Positions 26,881 to 36,595 are shown, counted from the first letter of the stretch. The stretch: 64,000 nucleotides of DNA from Kiloniella litopenaei (GCF_000982415.1 NZ_LANI01000017.1:62001-126000), one strand, 5' to 3'. Notes: generated by a model not told the origin, from the sequence alone. Translations and numbers: made by a program.

Positions 26881-28406
26881 TGTTACGCTATTCTATGACA
26901 CTCCTTGGCTTCCTTTTGATTTCAGTGGGATGGGTGCAAACTCTTTCCGCGCAAACATCGGTTGACCCTACGGGTATGGTGCCCGGAACGACACCTTCGG
27001 TCGATCGTTCCCCAAACCCCGGGATGCCAGAGACTAGAGAACCCGGGGGAATAGTTTTTTCGGGTCTTAGGGCAAGTTGTGTTCGCCCCGGCACGATCCT
27101 TACCATTCAGGGTAAGAATTTTGACACCATGTCGCATAATAATCGACTTGGGCTGAATAATGCTGGCAAGTTGATAGAACTGGAAATTCTGAATAAAAAC
27201 AAAACACGAATTTCGAGCTATCTGCCCAAAAATAATGTTGAGTTTAATACCTCTTACGACCTTGTGTTCTATCAAAAGAGTAATGAATACACGTTTAAAC
27301 AAACTGGATTGAGTGTTCGAACTTGTCCGGCAAACGATATAACCTCTAATGATAGATCGGTCGTACAGGATGTTATTATCCTTGTGGAAGAAGCACAGGA
27401 AAATCCGGTTCGATCAGAGCTGCAAAGACGCGGTTTGCCGATTGTAGATGTGTATAGCTTAAATGCCTTGCAGTCAGTATTAATCCATACACGCGCATCA
27501 AATGCCGTAACTGTTATTCAGGAATTAAGAGTTGTTTTCCCGGATGCCGAGATTGATTTAAATAATGATCTTACTGCTTCTGCCAAACCACGTTTATATG
27601 CGCACAAGACCCTTGGTTGGACGTCAGATAGCGGGTGTCAAAATACACAACTAGGATTTCCCATAGGTTTATTGGATGGCGCAATAGATCAAAACCATTC
27701 AGCCTTTGCAGACCAATCCATTGTATCCCGAAATTTTTTAGGCGATCAAAAAATTGACCTAAACCATGCAACATCAATAGCATCTATTTTGATTGGCAAT
27801 AATCAGGAACAGGGCTATCAAGGGCTCATTCCTGGGACAAACATATATAACGCGGTGGTCTTACGGGTTTCCAGTTCTGGTGACCAGTTGGCCAGTACGG
27901 TTGCTGTTCTGCAAGGGCTTGATTGGCTGCTCTCTCAGCAGGTTCGCTTGATTAATGTTTCGCTTAGTACAGCAACAGCGAACCGGGTACTGAACAAAGG
28001 TTTTATTCTTTCGATAGAAAAGGGGGCTATTGTCTTTTCAAGTGCAGGGAACCAAGGTCCGGAAGCCCCTGAAAGTTATCCGGCTGCTTTGGATGGTGTT
28101 TTTACAGTGACAGCGATTGATTCCCGGCAAAAAATCTATCGCGATGCCAATCAGGGTGACTTTATTGATTTTGCCGCACCTGGCGTTGATATCTGGGCTG
28201 CGACACCTGATAACAAGGGGGCTTATGTATCGGGGACATCTTTTGCGACGCCTCATGCACTGGCCGTTGCGTCTCTTATCCTGAAAAACAATTCAAAAAT
28301 TTCTCGTCAGGTCTTGTCGCGTGCTTTGTCTTTTTCTCTGACCGATCTTGGCGTTCCCGGAAATGATCCGGTTTTTGGTGCCGGGTTACTTAAAGTTACT
28401 TGTTAG
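26880..28406 (+). CDS. Subtilisin-like (S8) serine protease, exported
   Basis: A 508-aa exported protease. Signal peptide (LLGFLLISVGWVQTLSA); a region (~60-145) resembling an IPT/TIG-type Ig domain (GTILTIQGKNFD); a possible prodomain (~160-235); then the S8 catalytic domain. Likely triad: Asp266 in IGLLDGAID, His296 in LNHATSIASIL, Ser454 in VSGTSFATPHA; oxyanion Asn391 in SSAGNQG. The usual Gly after the catalytic His is Ala, a mild change, so activity is expected but not certain. Coupled to the anti-sigma gene by TGATG. A role in processing surface proteins or the anti-sigma factor is inferred. Confidence 0.9.
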   Translation: MLRYSMTLLGFLLISVGWVQTLSAQTSVDPTGMVPGTTPSVDRSPNPGMPETREPGGIVFSGLRASCVRPGTILTIQGKNFDTMSHNNRLGLNNAGKLIELEILNKNKTRISSYLPKNNVEFNTSYDLVFYQKSNEYTFKQTGLSVRTCPANDITSNDRSVVQDVIILVEEAQENPVRSELQRRGLPIVDVYSLNALQSVLIHTRASNAVTVIQELRVVFPDAEIDLNNDLTASAKPRLYAHKTLGWTSDSGCQNTQLGFPIGLLDGAIDQNHSAFADQSIVSRNFLGDQKIDLNHATSIASILIGNNQEQGYQGLIPGTNIYNAVVLRVSSSGDQLASTVAVLQGLDWLLSQQVRLINVSLSTATANRVLNKGFILSIEKGAIVFSSAGNQGPEAPESYPAALDGVFTVTAIDSRQKIYRDANQGDFIDFAAPGVDIWAATPDNKGAYVSGTSFATPHALAVASLILKNNSKISRQVLSRALSFSLTDLGVPGNDPVFGAGLLKVTC

Positions 28407-28560
28407 TATCTAATTGATTTATTTTGTAAAAATAAAAATATTAAAAATAAAATTAATTATTTGAACCGTTATCTTTTTTGTTCCGACTTAGTGATGAAGA
28501 AAACATCAGTGCTGATGTTAATGCCGCCTGGCTTTAACACCAGGAATGAGAGGAAGTATC

Positions 28561-29355
28561 ATGTTTAAAAGTATAAAACCTGTTTGTTGGGCTTTAGTAA
28601 CAATGGGATCAATGGGGATAACGGCAATGCCAGCTCATGCATGTAAAGAAATTACAACTGTTGCCCTACAAGGTAGCGATGCAGCAACTTTAACGGTTCG
28701 GGTGAATGATGTAATCCTTGTTAATCATAAAGGATCACACTTTAACGCAATCCCCGCTAACTTTTTGTTCGAAGGGGATAACGATTTTGAAATTGAATTG
28801 GTAACGGATGATCCCGAAGCAACGGGAAGAGCTGAAGTTTTTATTGCCTGTCAGGGGGATTTTCCAGAAGAGCCGGGCAAGAATCAAAATGTACTGACTG
28901 AACTGCATCAAAAAGGGGCAGGGACGCAAAGTGCTGTTTTCCAGGCAGGCGCTCAACCGGCATTCAGTTATTTAACGGGTGATGTAACATCGGATGATGG
29001 ATTACTCGAAGCAATTGAAGCTATGTATAACGCGGCTGTTAAGGGGGATACCGAAGCCTATATCGCTTTCTTTGACCCCATGATGACTGATTTGAAACTA
29101 GAAGATGGCCCGCCACCTGAGATGATCAAGGGGATGGTTTCTGAATTGCTAAGTGGCAAGTACACGATAAAATCATCCAAGAATATTGAAGTGCATAAAG
29201 TGCTGGGTGGTCGAGGATATCAGGTTGTAAACAGTAGAGGGCAGGGACCTGTTCAATTCGAAGAAAAAACCGATGTTGCCACAGGGCGCACAACCATTTC
29301 ACAAGGCGCGTTCTGGCTTAAAACAGATAGAGGATGGAAAGTTTTCAGGCCCTAA
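28561..29355 (+). CDS. Exported protein with NTF2/DUF4440-like C-terminal domain
   Basis: A 264-aa product. The signal peptide (FKSIKPVCWALVTMGSMGI ... PAHA before CKE) is followed by a ~90-residue beta-rich domain (VRVNDVILVNHKGSHFNAIP) with a Cys pair. The C-terminal ~120-residue domain has NTF2/SnoaL-like features: LLEAIEAMYNAAVKGDTEAY near its start and FWLKTDRGWKVFRP at its end. ATG at 28561 has AGAGG 7 bases ahead; the ATG at 28546 lacks one. It stands 154 bases after the protease gene with its own upstream A/T-rich region. Function not known. Confidence 0.75.
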   Translation: MFKSIKPVCWALVTMGSMGITAMPAHACKEITTVALQGSDAATLTVRVNDVILVNHKGSHFNAIPANFLFEGDNDFEIELVTDDPEATGRAEVFIACQGDFPEEPGKNQNVLTELHQKGAGTQSAVFQAGAQPAFSYLTGDVTSDDGLLEAIEAMYNAAVKGDTEAYIAFFDPMMTDLKLEDGPPPEMIKGMVSELLSGKYTIKSSKNIEVHKVLGGRGYQVVNSRGQGPVQFEEKTDVATGRTTISQGAFWLKTDRGWKVFRP

Positions 29356-29433
29356 TTTCATACGATAAATTCCACACCATAAATTTCAGGCCAAAAATTT
29401 CATGCCAAAAATTTTATGTCGTAAATATATTTC
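29350..29433. repeat. Degenerate 14-bp tandem repeat
   Basis: Six consecutive 14-base units beginning at the stop codon of the NTF2-like gene. Examples are CATAAATTTCAGGC, CAAAAATTTCATGC and CAAAAATTTTATGT (29378-29419), with flanking units less well kept. It lies between the gene and its terminator, so it would be in the 3' untranslated RNA. Confidence 0.7.
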
Positions 29434-29440
29434 GAAATAA

Positions 29441-29473
29441 CAAAGCCCCCGCAGATTTTCTGCGGGGGCTTTG
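29441..29473. terminator. Bidirectional terminator between convergent genes
   Basis: CAAAGCCCCCGCAGA (29441-29455) pairs perfectly over 15 bases with 29459-29473 around a 3-base loop. T-rich bases flank both sides. It serves the rightward NTF2-like gene and the leftward adhesin gene. Confidence 0.92.
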
Positions 29474-29490
29474 TTTGTAAGGAAGTGAAC

Positions 29491-32400
29491 TTAGCCAACA
29501 ACAATCGTATGTTCGTCGTTATCTAGTATCACGGTCAGGATATCTGTTGCACTGACATTTTCCATAACAGCAATTTCTGTATAGGTAACGCCGTCACTAG
29601 AAATTTCCAGTGATGTGCTTGGTCCTGTATCCGTTGCCCGGATAAAGTTCGCGACAACATCCGTATTGTCATCAAAGACAACAAGGTCACTGACGTCCAG
29701 AATATCACCCTCGCTATTGTCATAATCAGTGATGGTATCCACATCAACACCGACACTCTGACCATAGAAGAGGAAGGTATCCGCCCCGGTGCCACCCGTT
29801 ATGTTGTCTGATCCTGCTCCTCCAACAAGCAGGTCATCACCTGCTCTACCGTCGAGGAAGTCATCACCGCCATTTCCGTACAGATTGTCATCAGCAGGGA
29901 CGAGGGCTGTAGAGATAGCTTCACCTTCAGAATTATCGCTATTACCTACACGATCATAAACGCCAGTTGAAGTTGTGCCATCACTCCAGGTGACGGTAAA
30001 AGTAACACCACCGTCACCAAAATCATCACCATCATTACCGCTTAGATTATCAACATCTATATTGAAATCAAACCAGTCACCAACCCCAAAAGAGTTTCCG
30101 CTAAAATTCATTGTAAGGGTCGAACTTATCGTGTTTGTTGGTGAGAAAGTTACATCTCCTGATGATAGGCCAGAACTGTTATTAAAAGAAGGCCCATAAT
30201 CTGAGCTTCCAAGTGAACCCGCAGGATCAAAGTAAGCGTTAGTATCACTACCACCTTGTAAATCGATAACAATCTGCTGTATGTGTTCACCGGCTGCACC
30301 AGCTGCTAAATAAAAGCGAAGGAAATCATTATTATCGCGACCACCTTCGCCACGTGCAGTAGCGACCAGTCGACGTGTCACAATTTCCATAGTATCGCGA
30401 CCAATGAGAATTTCATCCTGATCGCTACCAACGACAGTATCTGTTTCACTTCCTCTGTTACCACTGACCCGTTTTACGTCAACTCTGGCATCATCAGGTG
30501 ATTCAAGGCCATTCTGTTCTAGGTCATAGTGAAAATGCCTGTCCCCGGAACCAGCTGAGGCAAAATCAAAGATCACGTCATCTGTGTCCATTGAAACACC
30601 ATCAGAACCATGAGCGTTTAGGTTGATAAAATCAGGTTCAGGACTTGGATCATCCATAAAGTTATCATTTATCAAGAGCGCCGCTTTGGCAATTGACAAA
30701 GGATCACCAGAGAGATCATTTGTCAGTACCAGATCATCGCTTGTTTCGGGTGGCTCTGGCAACGTTACACAGACCTTCAGATCTGCGGAAGAAGGATCGC
30801 CGTCACCATCGACCATGGTATAGACAAAGGTTTCTTCATAATCGCCATTAACTGACCCGGGTGCGGTATAGGTGTAATCACCTGTCGCTGTATTAACCAC
30901 CAACTTACCGCCTTCGGCAGTTGTTGCGATGGTGATGATACCATCACTGCTACCATCCCCGGCATCTGTATAGGTTACACCGTCGTGGAGTACTTCGGTA
31001 ATTGCCGTTGTGCCAAAACCATCGGCGCCCGGTACATCATTAGCCAAAAGATTACCACTGGCATCTGTGCCGCCAATTGTATCGTCCAGAGCATCAGCAA
31101 GGTCGTTATAGTTCGGGACACTGACAAAGGTATAGAGGCTTGCGGGGATTGAAGGGTTACCTCCGTCACCGCCGCCAGTGTTAAGGAAATAGTCCTCTAA
31201 CCCGTCTTCAACCGAAGAGTTTGAACCTACGGCAACACCCGTAACCTGAATGTTGTTATCAACAATGGCAGCTGCAACGCCACTATCAATTTCATCATCG
31301 TTGCCCGTGTTAGTGTCATTTGGGCTACCGTCACTGATGAAATAGAGGTGATTTTCAGCTGAAGGCATACTCATTACAGGGTTGTCCAGATATTCTGAGC
31401 TGCCGCTGAACATAGACGCCATTCCAGCATCATAGTTGGTTGACCCTGAACCATCATAGGCCCCGTAAATGGTGGTCAGTTGGTCATCTAACGTAACCGA
31501 TGACAAGGTGCCATCATTGTTGAGGCGTTTGAAATCGTCCAGATCCAGTGTTCCGCCTGCAAAGCCATCAAATACAAAGGTTCCATAGTCCTCGGCATTG
31601 GTACCAAAGGTAACCAAAGAGAATGCCAATGTATCCAATGCTGTACTTTCAGCGACCAGATTATCAATAAAGCTGCGGACACCATTGATCTGGGTCTGAT
31701 AGTTTGTTTGACCAATCGATCCGCTTTCATCAATAACAAAGGCGATATTAAGCGGTGGTGTTTCACCGGGCAGGGCGACAAGGCAAATCTCGTCATTGTT
31801 TGCAACCGGTTCATCGTCCTTGATGCAAATTGTTAGATCTGCAGAGGATTTATCGCCGTCGTTATCAAGGATAGAATAGGTGAATACATCATCAACAACG
31901 TCATCTGTTGCTGATCCCGGTGGGCCATGTTGCACTGATGGTTGGCTGGTGTAGGTATAGTCACCAACAGCATTGCTACCCTGATCATCCATGTAGATTT
32001 CAAGGGTACCTTTGGATGATGTAACGGTTAGCAATTTGGTGCCGTGATCATAAGTTGCTGATGGTGTACCCGTTGTCGGGCCAGTAAGTACCCCGGCGTC
32101 ATCAACACTAAAGGTCGTTCCTTCGACCTCAATATCACAGATACGGTCAAGTCCATCGGCGCCAATTTCGTCATTTGTGACGACGTTGCCACTAACGCTA
32201 TTGCTCAATCCGATTGTGTCGACCAGAACATCAGCAAGATCTTCGAAGGATTCAGCGTTTAGAACTTCGCCGTCGTTGGCAACAACACCACCATCAAAGA
32301 AATCGACAAAATCACTTGGCTGGACGCCTCCACCAATACCAACAGCGGTAAAACCAATGTCGCCGTCAAGAAGGTCCGCTTTACCACCGCTATCCAAGAC

Positions 32401-35400
32401 GATAGATGCATTGCTTAGTGGTGATGCGCCGTCGTTCTGCTCCCCATCACTGAGGAAGAAGACCTGGTTATTTGCACCAGGAACATATTCAAAGTCCCCA
32501 CCGCTGTCAGAAAAGAGCATTTCCATAGCTGCTTCGTAATCTGTTGCACCAGAGTCTATGATGCCGCGGCTGGTACCATCCAGTGCAGCCTCTGCAGAGG
32601 CCAGATCAGTGAAGGTCCCAAGGTTCGCAGCATCAGCACCAAAGGCCACAAGTGTCACGGAAACACTTGCACCCGAAGCAAACAGCGTCTGGATAAAGGT
32701 TTTAACGCTGGCAATTTCTGTGGCCAAGTCACTGTCGCTGACTGACCCACTGAAATCCATCACGATACCAATATTTTGCGGTTCTGCGTCCGCTTCCACT
32801 TCCGTGACACACTCTTCATCGTCGTGGGCAGTTAAGCCGTCATCTTTAACAACGACATCAACGGATCCCCAGTCATAATCCCAGTCTCCGTCGACCAGTT
32901 TCACTTTGAACTGCATTGGCAATGAATCGTTGTGATCGTTTCCATCAGAATGTTCTAACGCGATAAATTGCTCGTACTCATAAGTACCATCAGCATTAAC
33001 AGTGAAGGTGAAGGCAATGTCGCCTCCAGCCCAACCAGTCAGAACATTACCGACTTGTGATGTCGTAATTGGCGTATCTGTTTCAGCTGTTGTTATGCCA
33101 CTGGTATCGACACTGATCTTGATGGCATCATTATGTGGAGTCCAAGGATAGTCCGTTTGTGGCCCATCGGCCCCAAAATCAAAGGTATCAAAAGCACCGC
33201 CATCCTTGATTGAAGCATTTGTGTTCAGGTCAGTCTCATCGACCATCACCATTTCCTGGCCACCAATATCTGGTCCATCATCCAAGACTTTAACGATGAC
33301 ATTGCCATAGGCTTTGTCTCCATCACCATCCTTGATCCGGACGGAAAATTTCATGCCGATTGGTTCGTTATGGTTATAGGGATTCCAGTGTTCTAACGCT
33401 TCATATTGTTCGTAGCTGTAAGATCCGTCCGGGTTTACAGTAAACCGGAATACTTCTTCGCCATCGGCTGTACCGATCAGTGTGTCGCCGGATTGGCTCG
33501 TACTAACAGCATGATTCCCGTCCGATGTCCGGATCGTACCAAGAGAGAACATGCTGATACGGATGTCGTTAATGGCCGGGCCGTCTGCGCCGAAATCAAA
33601 GGTATCAAAGACACCAGAGTCTGAAATAACCGGGCCATTATCAAAATCGGTTTCATCAACACAAAGGAACTCATGCCCGCCGATTTTAGGACCATCATCA
33701 TCAAAATTGATGCGTAGTTTTCCGATATTACTCTGGTCACCTTCATCATCAACAGCAAAGAACCTTAGTTTCATTGTGTTGATGTCTTCGTCGTGAGAGT
33801 AAGGGTTAGGGTGTTTGAGCGACAGGTATTGTTCAACGTAAATGTTGACATCATTCTCGCCATTTGTGAGTTCGGCATCAATTGTCACAACAAAAGCCAA
33901 CTCACCATCTTCGCCGCCGACACGTCCATAGATAACCGAAGGATCAGAGTCAGAAGAATAGAGATTGATATGTGAACCATCTGTGGTTCTTACGCCACTG
34001 TAAGCGCCATCATAATCAATGAAGCGAATGTCTTCCAGATCATCAGGTGGGGAGAAGCTGGGACTTGAAGGAGCATCAGTATCTAAAGGTCCATCAGAAC
34101 CATCTGCTTCATCATTGGAGCCATCTGTATAAAGGTTCAAACCATCTGCGATCGATGTAAAGCCTCGGCTTACAATTTCACCGCCTAATGTGCCGTCCGC
34201 TGCCATCGCCGCAGATAATACTGTCTGTGCATCTGAAACACCTGGAACATCATTGGCAGCACGCCATTCATCCCAAGTCTGAACGCCATCGGTTTCATCC
34301 AGATATAGTTTTGCATAACGCACAATGTCTGGAACATCTTCTTCTATATCGAAAATGAAGCTGCTTTCTGCAATAGCAGTATTGTTTTCGATCGTTAATT
34401 CGTCGGTTCCAACATCTGTTTCCTGTTCTTCTGCAATGGCTTGAACCGTGATAACAACTGGACCGTTTGTATGTGTAGGGCCTTCCTGATAGCGGCCACC
34501 GTCTTCCGGCTCAGAGGGTAAAACGACAGATTGTTCATCTGTTAGTGCCGTTACAACTGGCGTTTCACCACCTTCACCGCCTTCGCCACCTTCGACATCT
34601 ACGCCTGTAGTTGTGTAGTCGTTGGTATTAAATGCGACTAATCCGCCAAAGGTTGTGAAGTCAACGGTTTCAGAGGGATCAAGATCTGGATCATCTGGAT
34701 CTGGAAGATCACCTGTGTAGCGAATAATATATTGAACCAATTGCCCTGGTTCTTCAGCCAATATGCTGTCCTCACCACCTTCGCCACCGTCATCAGGAAT
34801 TGGATCAGGTGTAATGGGGCCAAAAAGTTCCCACCCTTCGGGTAGCGTTGTGCACTCTTCGTTAATAGTAAAGGCCGCCGGAATACCAGAGAGAACGAGG
34901 GTTAAGGTTTCGGATCCATCTTTGTCGCAAAGTTCAGCATTGATGGGAAGCTTAATAACACTTTCTTCGTTAATAGGGTCGTTCAAGCCACCGTTTAAGA
35001 ATACTTCATTGTCGTTCTCGGAAGGAAGGTCAGTAATCTGATCTTTCACTAAAAGATCGGGATAGCTGTATTCACCGCCTTCACCACCTTCACCACCTTC
35101 ACCACCTAATGATAGCAATGGCATATCAGCAACTGCATCTATAATAGCTTCGACAGAATAGGGGAGTACGGCTGACAGTCCTGAATCTGGATCCGTAATA
35201 ACCGCGGTTCCGGAAACATTGATATCTTCATCGGAATCAGGGGGGGGAAGAATATAAACATCCCCTAAATCAGATGCATCGATGACTGCTGGGAACCCGC
35301 CTCCGTATTCATCGCCTAAATCTGTACCGCCAATGAATAAGCGGGCACCATCTGGTAATGGGTCCATTACGACAAAATCGAGAGTTTCATTATCAGCAGG

Positions 35401-36183
35401 GACAAAAGTAAATATGACCTGCATCGGTGCTGCGACAGCCTCTAAAGAATCTTCGCCGCCTTCGCCACCAAAGGGGTTATCATCTTTGCCTTCATCGCCA
35501 CCGGGTAAATGCTGGTTTGGTAGCCAGTCTTCAAAACCACCAGCAAAGGTGCCTGATATGCCACCCTCATAATCAGGAACTTCAGTTTCTGTTGTTATAA
35601 AGGTAACGTCCAGTGTTCCTTCAGCAGGATCGGTGTTTTCATCAATCCCATCAAGAAGTCCAAAGTTTAATTCTGTTGGGCCAATAATGCCTTGGGCAAT
35701 GAGCAGGTCGATAACACTACCCGTGTCTTCACTATAAACACTACCACCGCCACCTGCGGGGCCAGCACCTGCACCAGCTGCTGTTTCAAGTGGTAAATCC
35801 CCAGCCTGCGCCAGAACAAGACCTATTAACTGACTGGCGGCAACTTCTGTTCCATCAATGATAAGAAGGGGCGCTTCATCATCAGAAAAATCACCAGCTA
35901 GATTTTCGAAGACAATGCTACTTTCAGGGGTACCATCGTTGTTGAGGTCAAAATTCAAGACTAAATTCTGTCCATCGACAACGGCAGCTGCTTGTGTTGC
36001 ATCAAAGTTGAGCTGTAATCGTTGACCTGCCTGTGCAGTTATTGACTGGGATGTTCCAACGGCGGGTAAATCTATCGAGAGTTCCGTGGCTTCTTGGCCT
36101 ACAGCAAGAATTGGTTCTTGTTCTAACGCTTCAATCTCAGATGTAGCGTCGCCGGAATTACGGGGTGTGTTTGAATCTGACAT
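29491..36183 (-). CDS. Giant RTX adhesin: LapA-like retention region, VCBS-like repeats, two vWA domains
   Basis: A 2230-aa acidic, Cys-poor protein. Residues 1-150 resemble the retention module of LapA-type adhesins, with TAAG at 134-137 before a Gly-rich linker, the form of a LapG cleavage site. Gly-Gly-Glu tracts separate Ig/cadherin-like domains to about residue 830. Two similar ~140-residue VCBS-like repeats follow, sharing DDGP.IGG and FDTFDFGADGP. Two vWA domains (about 1135-1330 and 1477-1700) have MIDAS motifs DFSGS and DESGS. RTX nonapeptides (GGDDFLDGRAGDDLLVGGAG, about 2100-2140) precede the type I secretion signal. Start at 36183 is fixed by GGAGG; no secretion genes are nearby. 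Confidence 0.92.
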   Translation of the reverse strand: MSDSNTPRNSGDATSEIEALEQEPILAVGQEATELSIDLPAVGTSQSITAQAGQRLQLNFDATQAAAVVDGQNLVLNFDLNNDGTPESSIVFENLAGDFSDDEAPLLIIDGTEVAASQLIGLVLAQAGDLPLETAAGAGAGPAGGGGSVYSEDTGSVIDLLIAQGIIGPTELNFGLLDGIDENTDPAEGTLDVTFITTETEVPDYEGGISGTFAGGFEDWLPNQHLPGGDEGKDDNPFGGEGGEDSLEAVAAPMQVIFTFVPADNETLDFVVMDPLPDGARLFIGGTDLGDEYGGGFPAVIDASDLGDVYILPPPDSDEDINVSGTAVITDPDSGLSAVLPYSVEAIIDAVADMPLLSLGGEGGEGGEGGEYSYPDLLVKDQITDLPSENDNEVFLNGGLNDPINEESVIKLPINAELCDKDGSETLTLVLSGIPAAFTINEECTTLPEGWELFGPITPDPIPDDGGEGGEDSILAEEPGQLVQYIIRYTGDLPDPDDPDLDPSETVDFTTFGGLVAFNTNDYTTTGVDVEGGEGGEGGETPVVTALTDEQSVVLPSEPEDGGRYQEGPTHTNGPVVITVQAIAEEQETDVGTDELTIENNTAIAESSFIFDIEEDVPDIVRYAKLYLDETDGVQTWDEWRAANDVPGVSDAQTVLSAAMAADGTLGGEIVSRGFTSIADGLNLYTDGSNDEADGSDGPLDTDAPSSPSFSPPDDLEDIRFIDYDGAYSGVRTTDGSHINLYSSDSDPSVIYGRVGGEDGELAFVVTIDAELTNGENDVNIYVEQYLSLKHPNPYSHDEDINTMKLRFFAVDDEGDQSNIGKLRINFDDDGPKIGGHEFLCVDETDFDNGPVISDSGVFDTFDFGADGPAINDIRISMFSLGTIRTSDGNHAVSTSQSGDTLIGTADGEEVFRFTVNPDGSYSYEQYEALEHWNPYNHNEPIGMKFSVRIKDGDGDKAYGNVIVKVLDDGPDIGGQEMVMVDETDLNTNASIKDGGAFDTFDFGADGPQTDYPWTPHNDAIKISVDTSGITTAETDTPITTSQVGNVLTGWAGGDIAFTFTVNADGTYEYEQFIALEHSDGNDHNDSLPMQFKVKLVDGDWDYDWGSVDVVVKDDGLTAHDDEECVTEVEADAEPQNIGIVMDFSGSVSDSDLATEIASVKTFIQTLFASGASVSVTLVAFGADAANLGTFTDLASAEAALDGTSRGIIDSGATDYEAAMEMLFSDSGGDFEYVPGANNQVFFLSDGEQNDGASPLSNASIVLDSGGKADLLDGDIGFTAVGIGGGVQPSDFVDFFDGGVVANDGEVLNAESFEDLADVLVDTIGLSNSVSGNVVTNDEIGADGLDRICDIEVEGTTFSVDDAGVLTGPTTGTPSATYDHGTKLLTVTSSKGTLEIYMDDQGSNAVGDYTYTSQPSVQHGPPGSATDDVVDDVFTYSILDNDGDKSSADLTICIKDDEPVANNDEICLVALPGETPPLNIAFVIDESGSIGQTNYQTQINGVRSFIDNLVAESTALDTLAFSLVTFGTNAEDYGTFVFDGFAGGTLDLDDFKRLNNDGTLSSVTLDDQLTTIYGAYDGSGSTNYDAGMASMFSGSSEYLDNPVMSMPSAENHLYFISDGSPNDTNTGNDDEIDSGVAAAIVDNNIQVTGVAVGSNSSVEDGLEDYFLNTGGGDGGNPSIPASLYTFVSVPNYNDLADALDDTIGGTDASGNLLANDVPGADGFGTTAITEVLHDGVTYTDAGDGSSDGIITIATTAEGGKLVVNTATGDYTYTAPGSVNGDYEETFVYTMVDGDGDPSSADLKVCVTLPEPPETSDDLVLTNDLSGDPLSIAKAALLINDNFMDDPSPEPDFINLNAHGSDGVSMDTDDVIFDFASAGSGDRHFHYDLEQNGLESPDDARVDVKRVSGNRGSETDTVVGSDQDEILIGRDTMEIVTRRLVATARGEGGRDNNDFLRFYLAAGAAGEHIQQIVIDLQGGSDTNAYFDPAGSLGSSDYGPSFNNSSGLSSGDVTFSPTNTISSTLTMNFSGNSFGVGDWFDFNIDVDNLSGNDGDDFGDGGVTFTVTWSDGTTSTGVYDRVGNSDNSEGEAISTALVPADDNLYGNGGDDFLDGRAGDDLLVGGAGSDNITGGTGADTFLFYGQSVGVDVDTITDYDNSEGDILDVSDLVVFDDNTDVVANFIRATDTGPSTSLEISSDGVTYTEIAVMENVSATDILTVILDNDEHTIVVG
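35070..35107. repeat. 9-bp in-frame tandem repeat encoding Gly-Gly-Glu
   Basis: The plus strand shows CCTTCACCA-type units repeated four times, encoding GGEGGEGGEGGE on the minus strand. Related shorter tracts occur in the same gene at about 34567-34600, 34771-34791 and 35456-35470. The 9-base period allows length change by slippage without breaking the frame. Confidence 0.75.
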
Positions 36184-36595
36184 TCTAGCCTCCTCGGGCT
36201 CTTCGTATTGGCACCGCCTTTTCAGGCAACTCACTCAGGCCATGGTTGAGGAATATGACTTAAATATCTTATCAGTATTTAAAATTTTATATATAAATAA
36301 TCTCTAAAAAACTACATATCATTGTGTTATATTTTTAGAATATTGCGTTAAATGTTAATATTTGTAAGAAAATATTCATAATACTGTTTATTGAGTAATT
36401 GTATTAAGGGTTCGATTATTGTTGTTTGTTGGGGTGGATATTTTGCATTATCTTTAGTAAGTGTTTTTAATGCGTAATTTTATTGGTCGTTATTAATATA
36501 GGGGGCGTGCTTGATGGGGACATCAAGTCCGATATCTTGCTTCTTGTCGTAGATTTCTATGGCTATTTTTTTACCGATTGTATTCTTGTTGCGAT
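36184..36595. other. Long A/T-rich region upstream of the adhesin gene
   Basis: A 412-base stretch between the adhesin gene and the MFS gene, both leftward. It contains the adhesin ribosome site (GGAGG near 36190), a run of A/T-rich sequence (36260-36500) that should hold the adhesin promoter, and a short 7-bp hairpin at 36510-36527 without a T run. No supported ORF or RNA gene was seen. Confidence 0.6.

Noticed and set aside
29975-36307. Many plus-strand ORFs opposite the adhesin gene
   Set aside because: They are shadows caused by the repetitive, Asp/Gly-rich coding strand; products are Ser/Pro-rich and lack ribosome sites.
36510-36527. Hairpin as terminator of the MFS gene
   Set aside because: Seven-base stem without a following T run on the minus strand; not convincing as a terminator.
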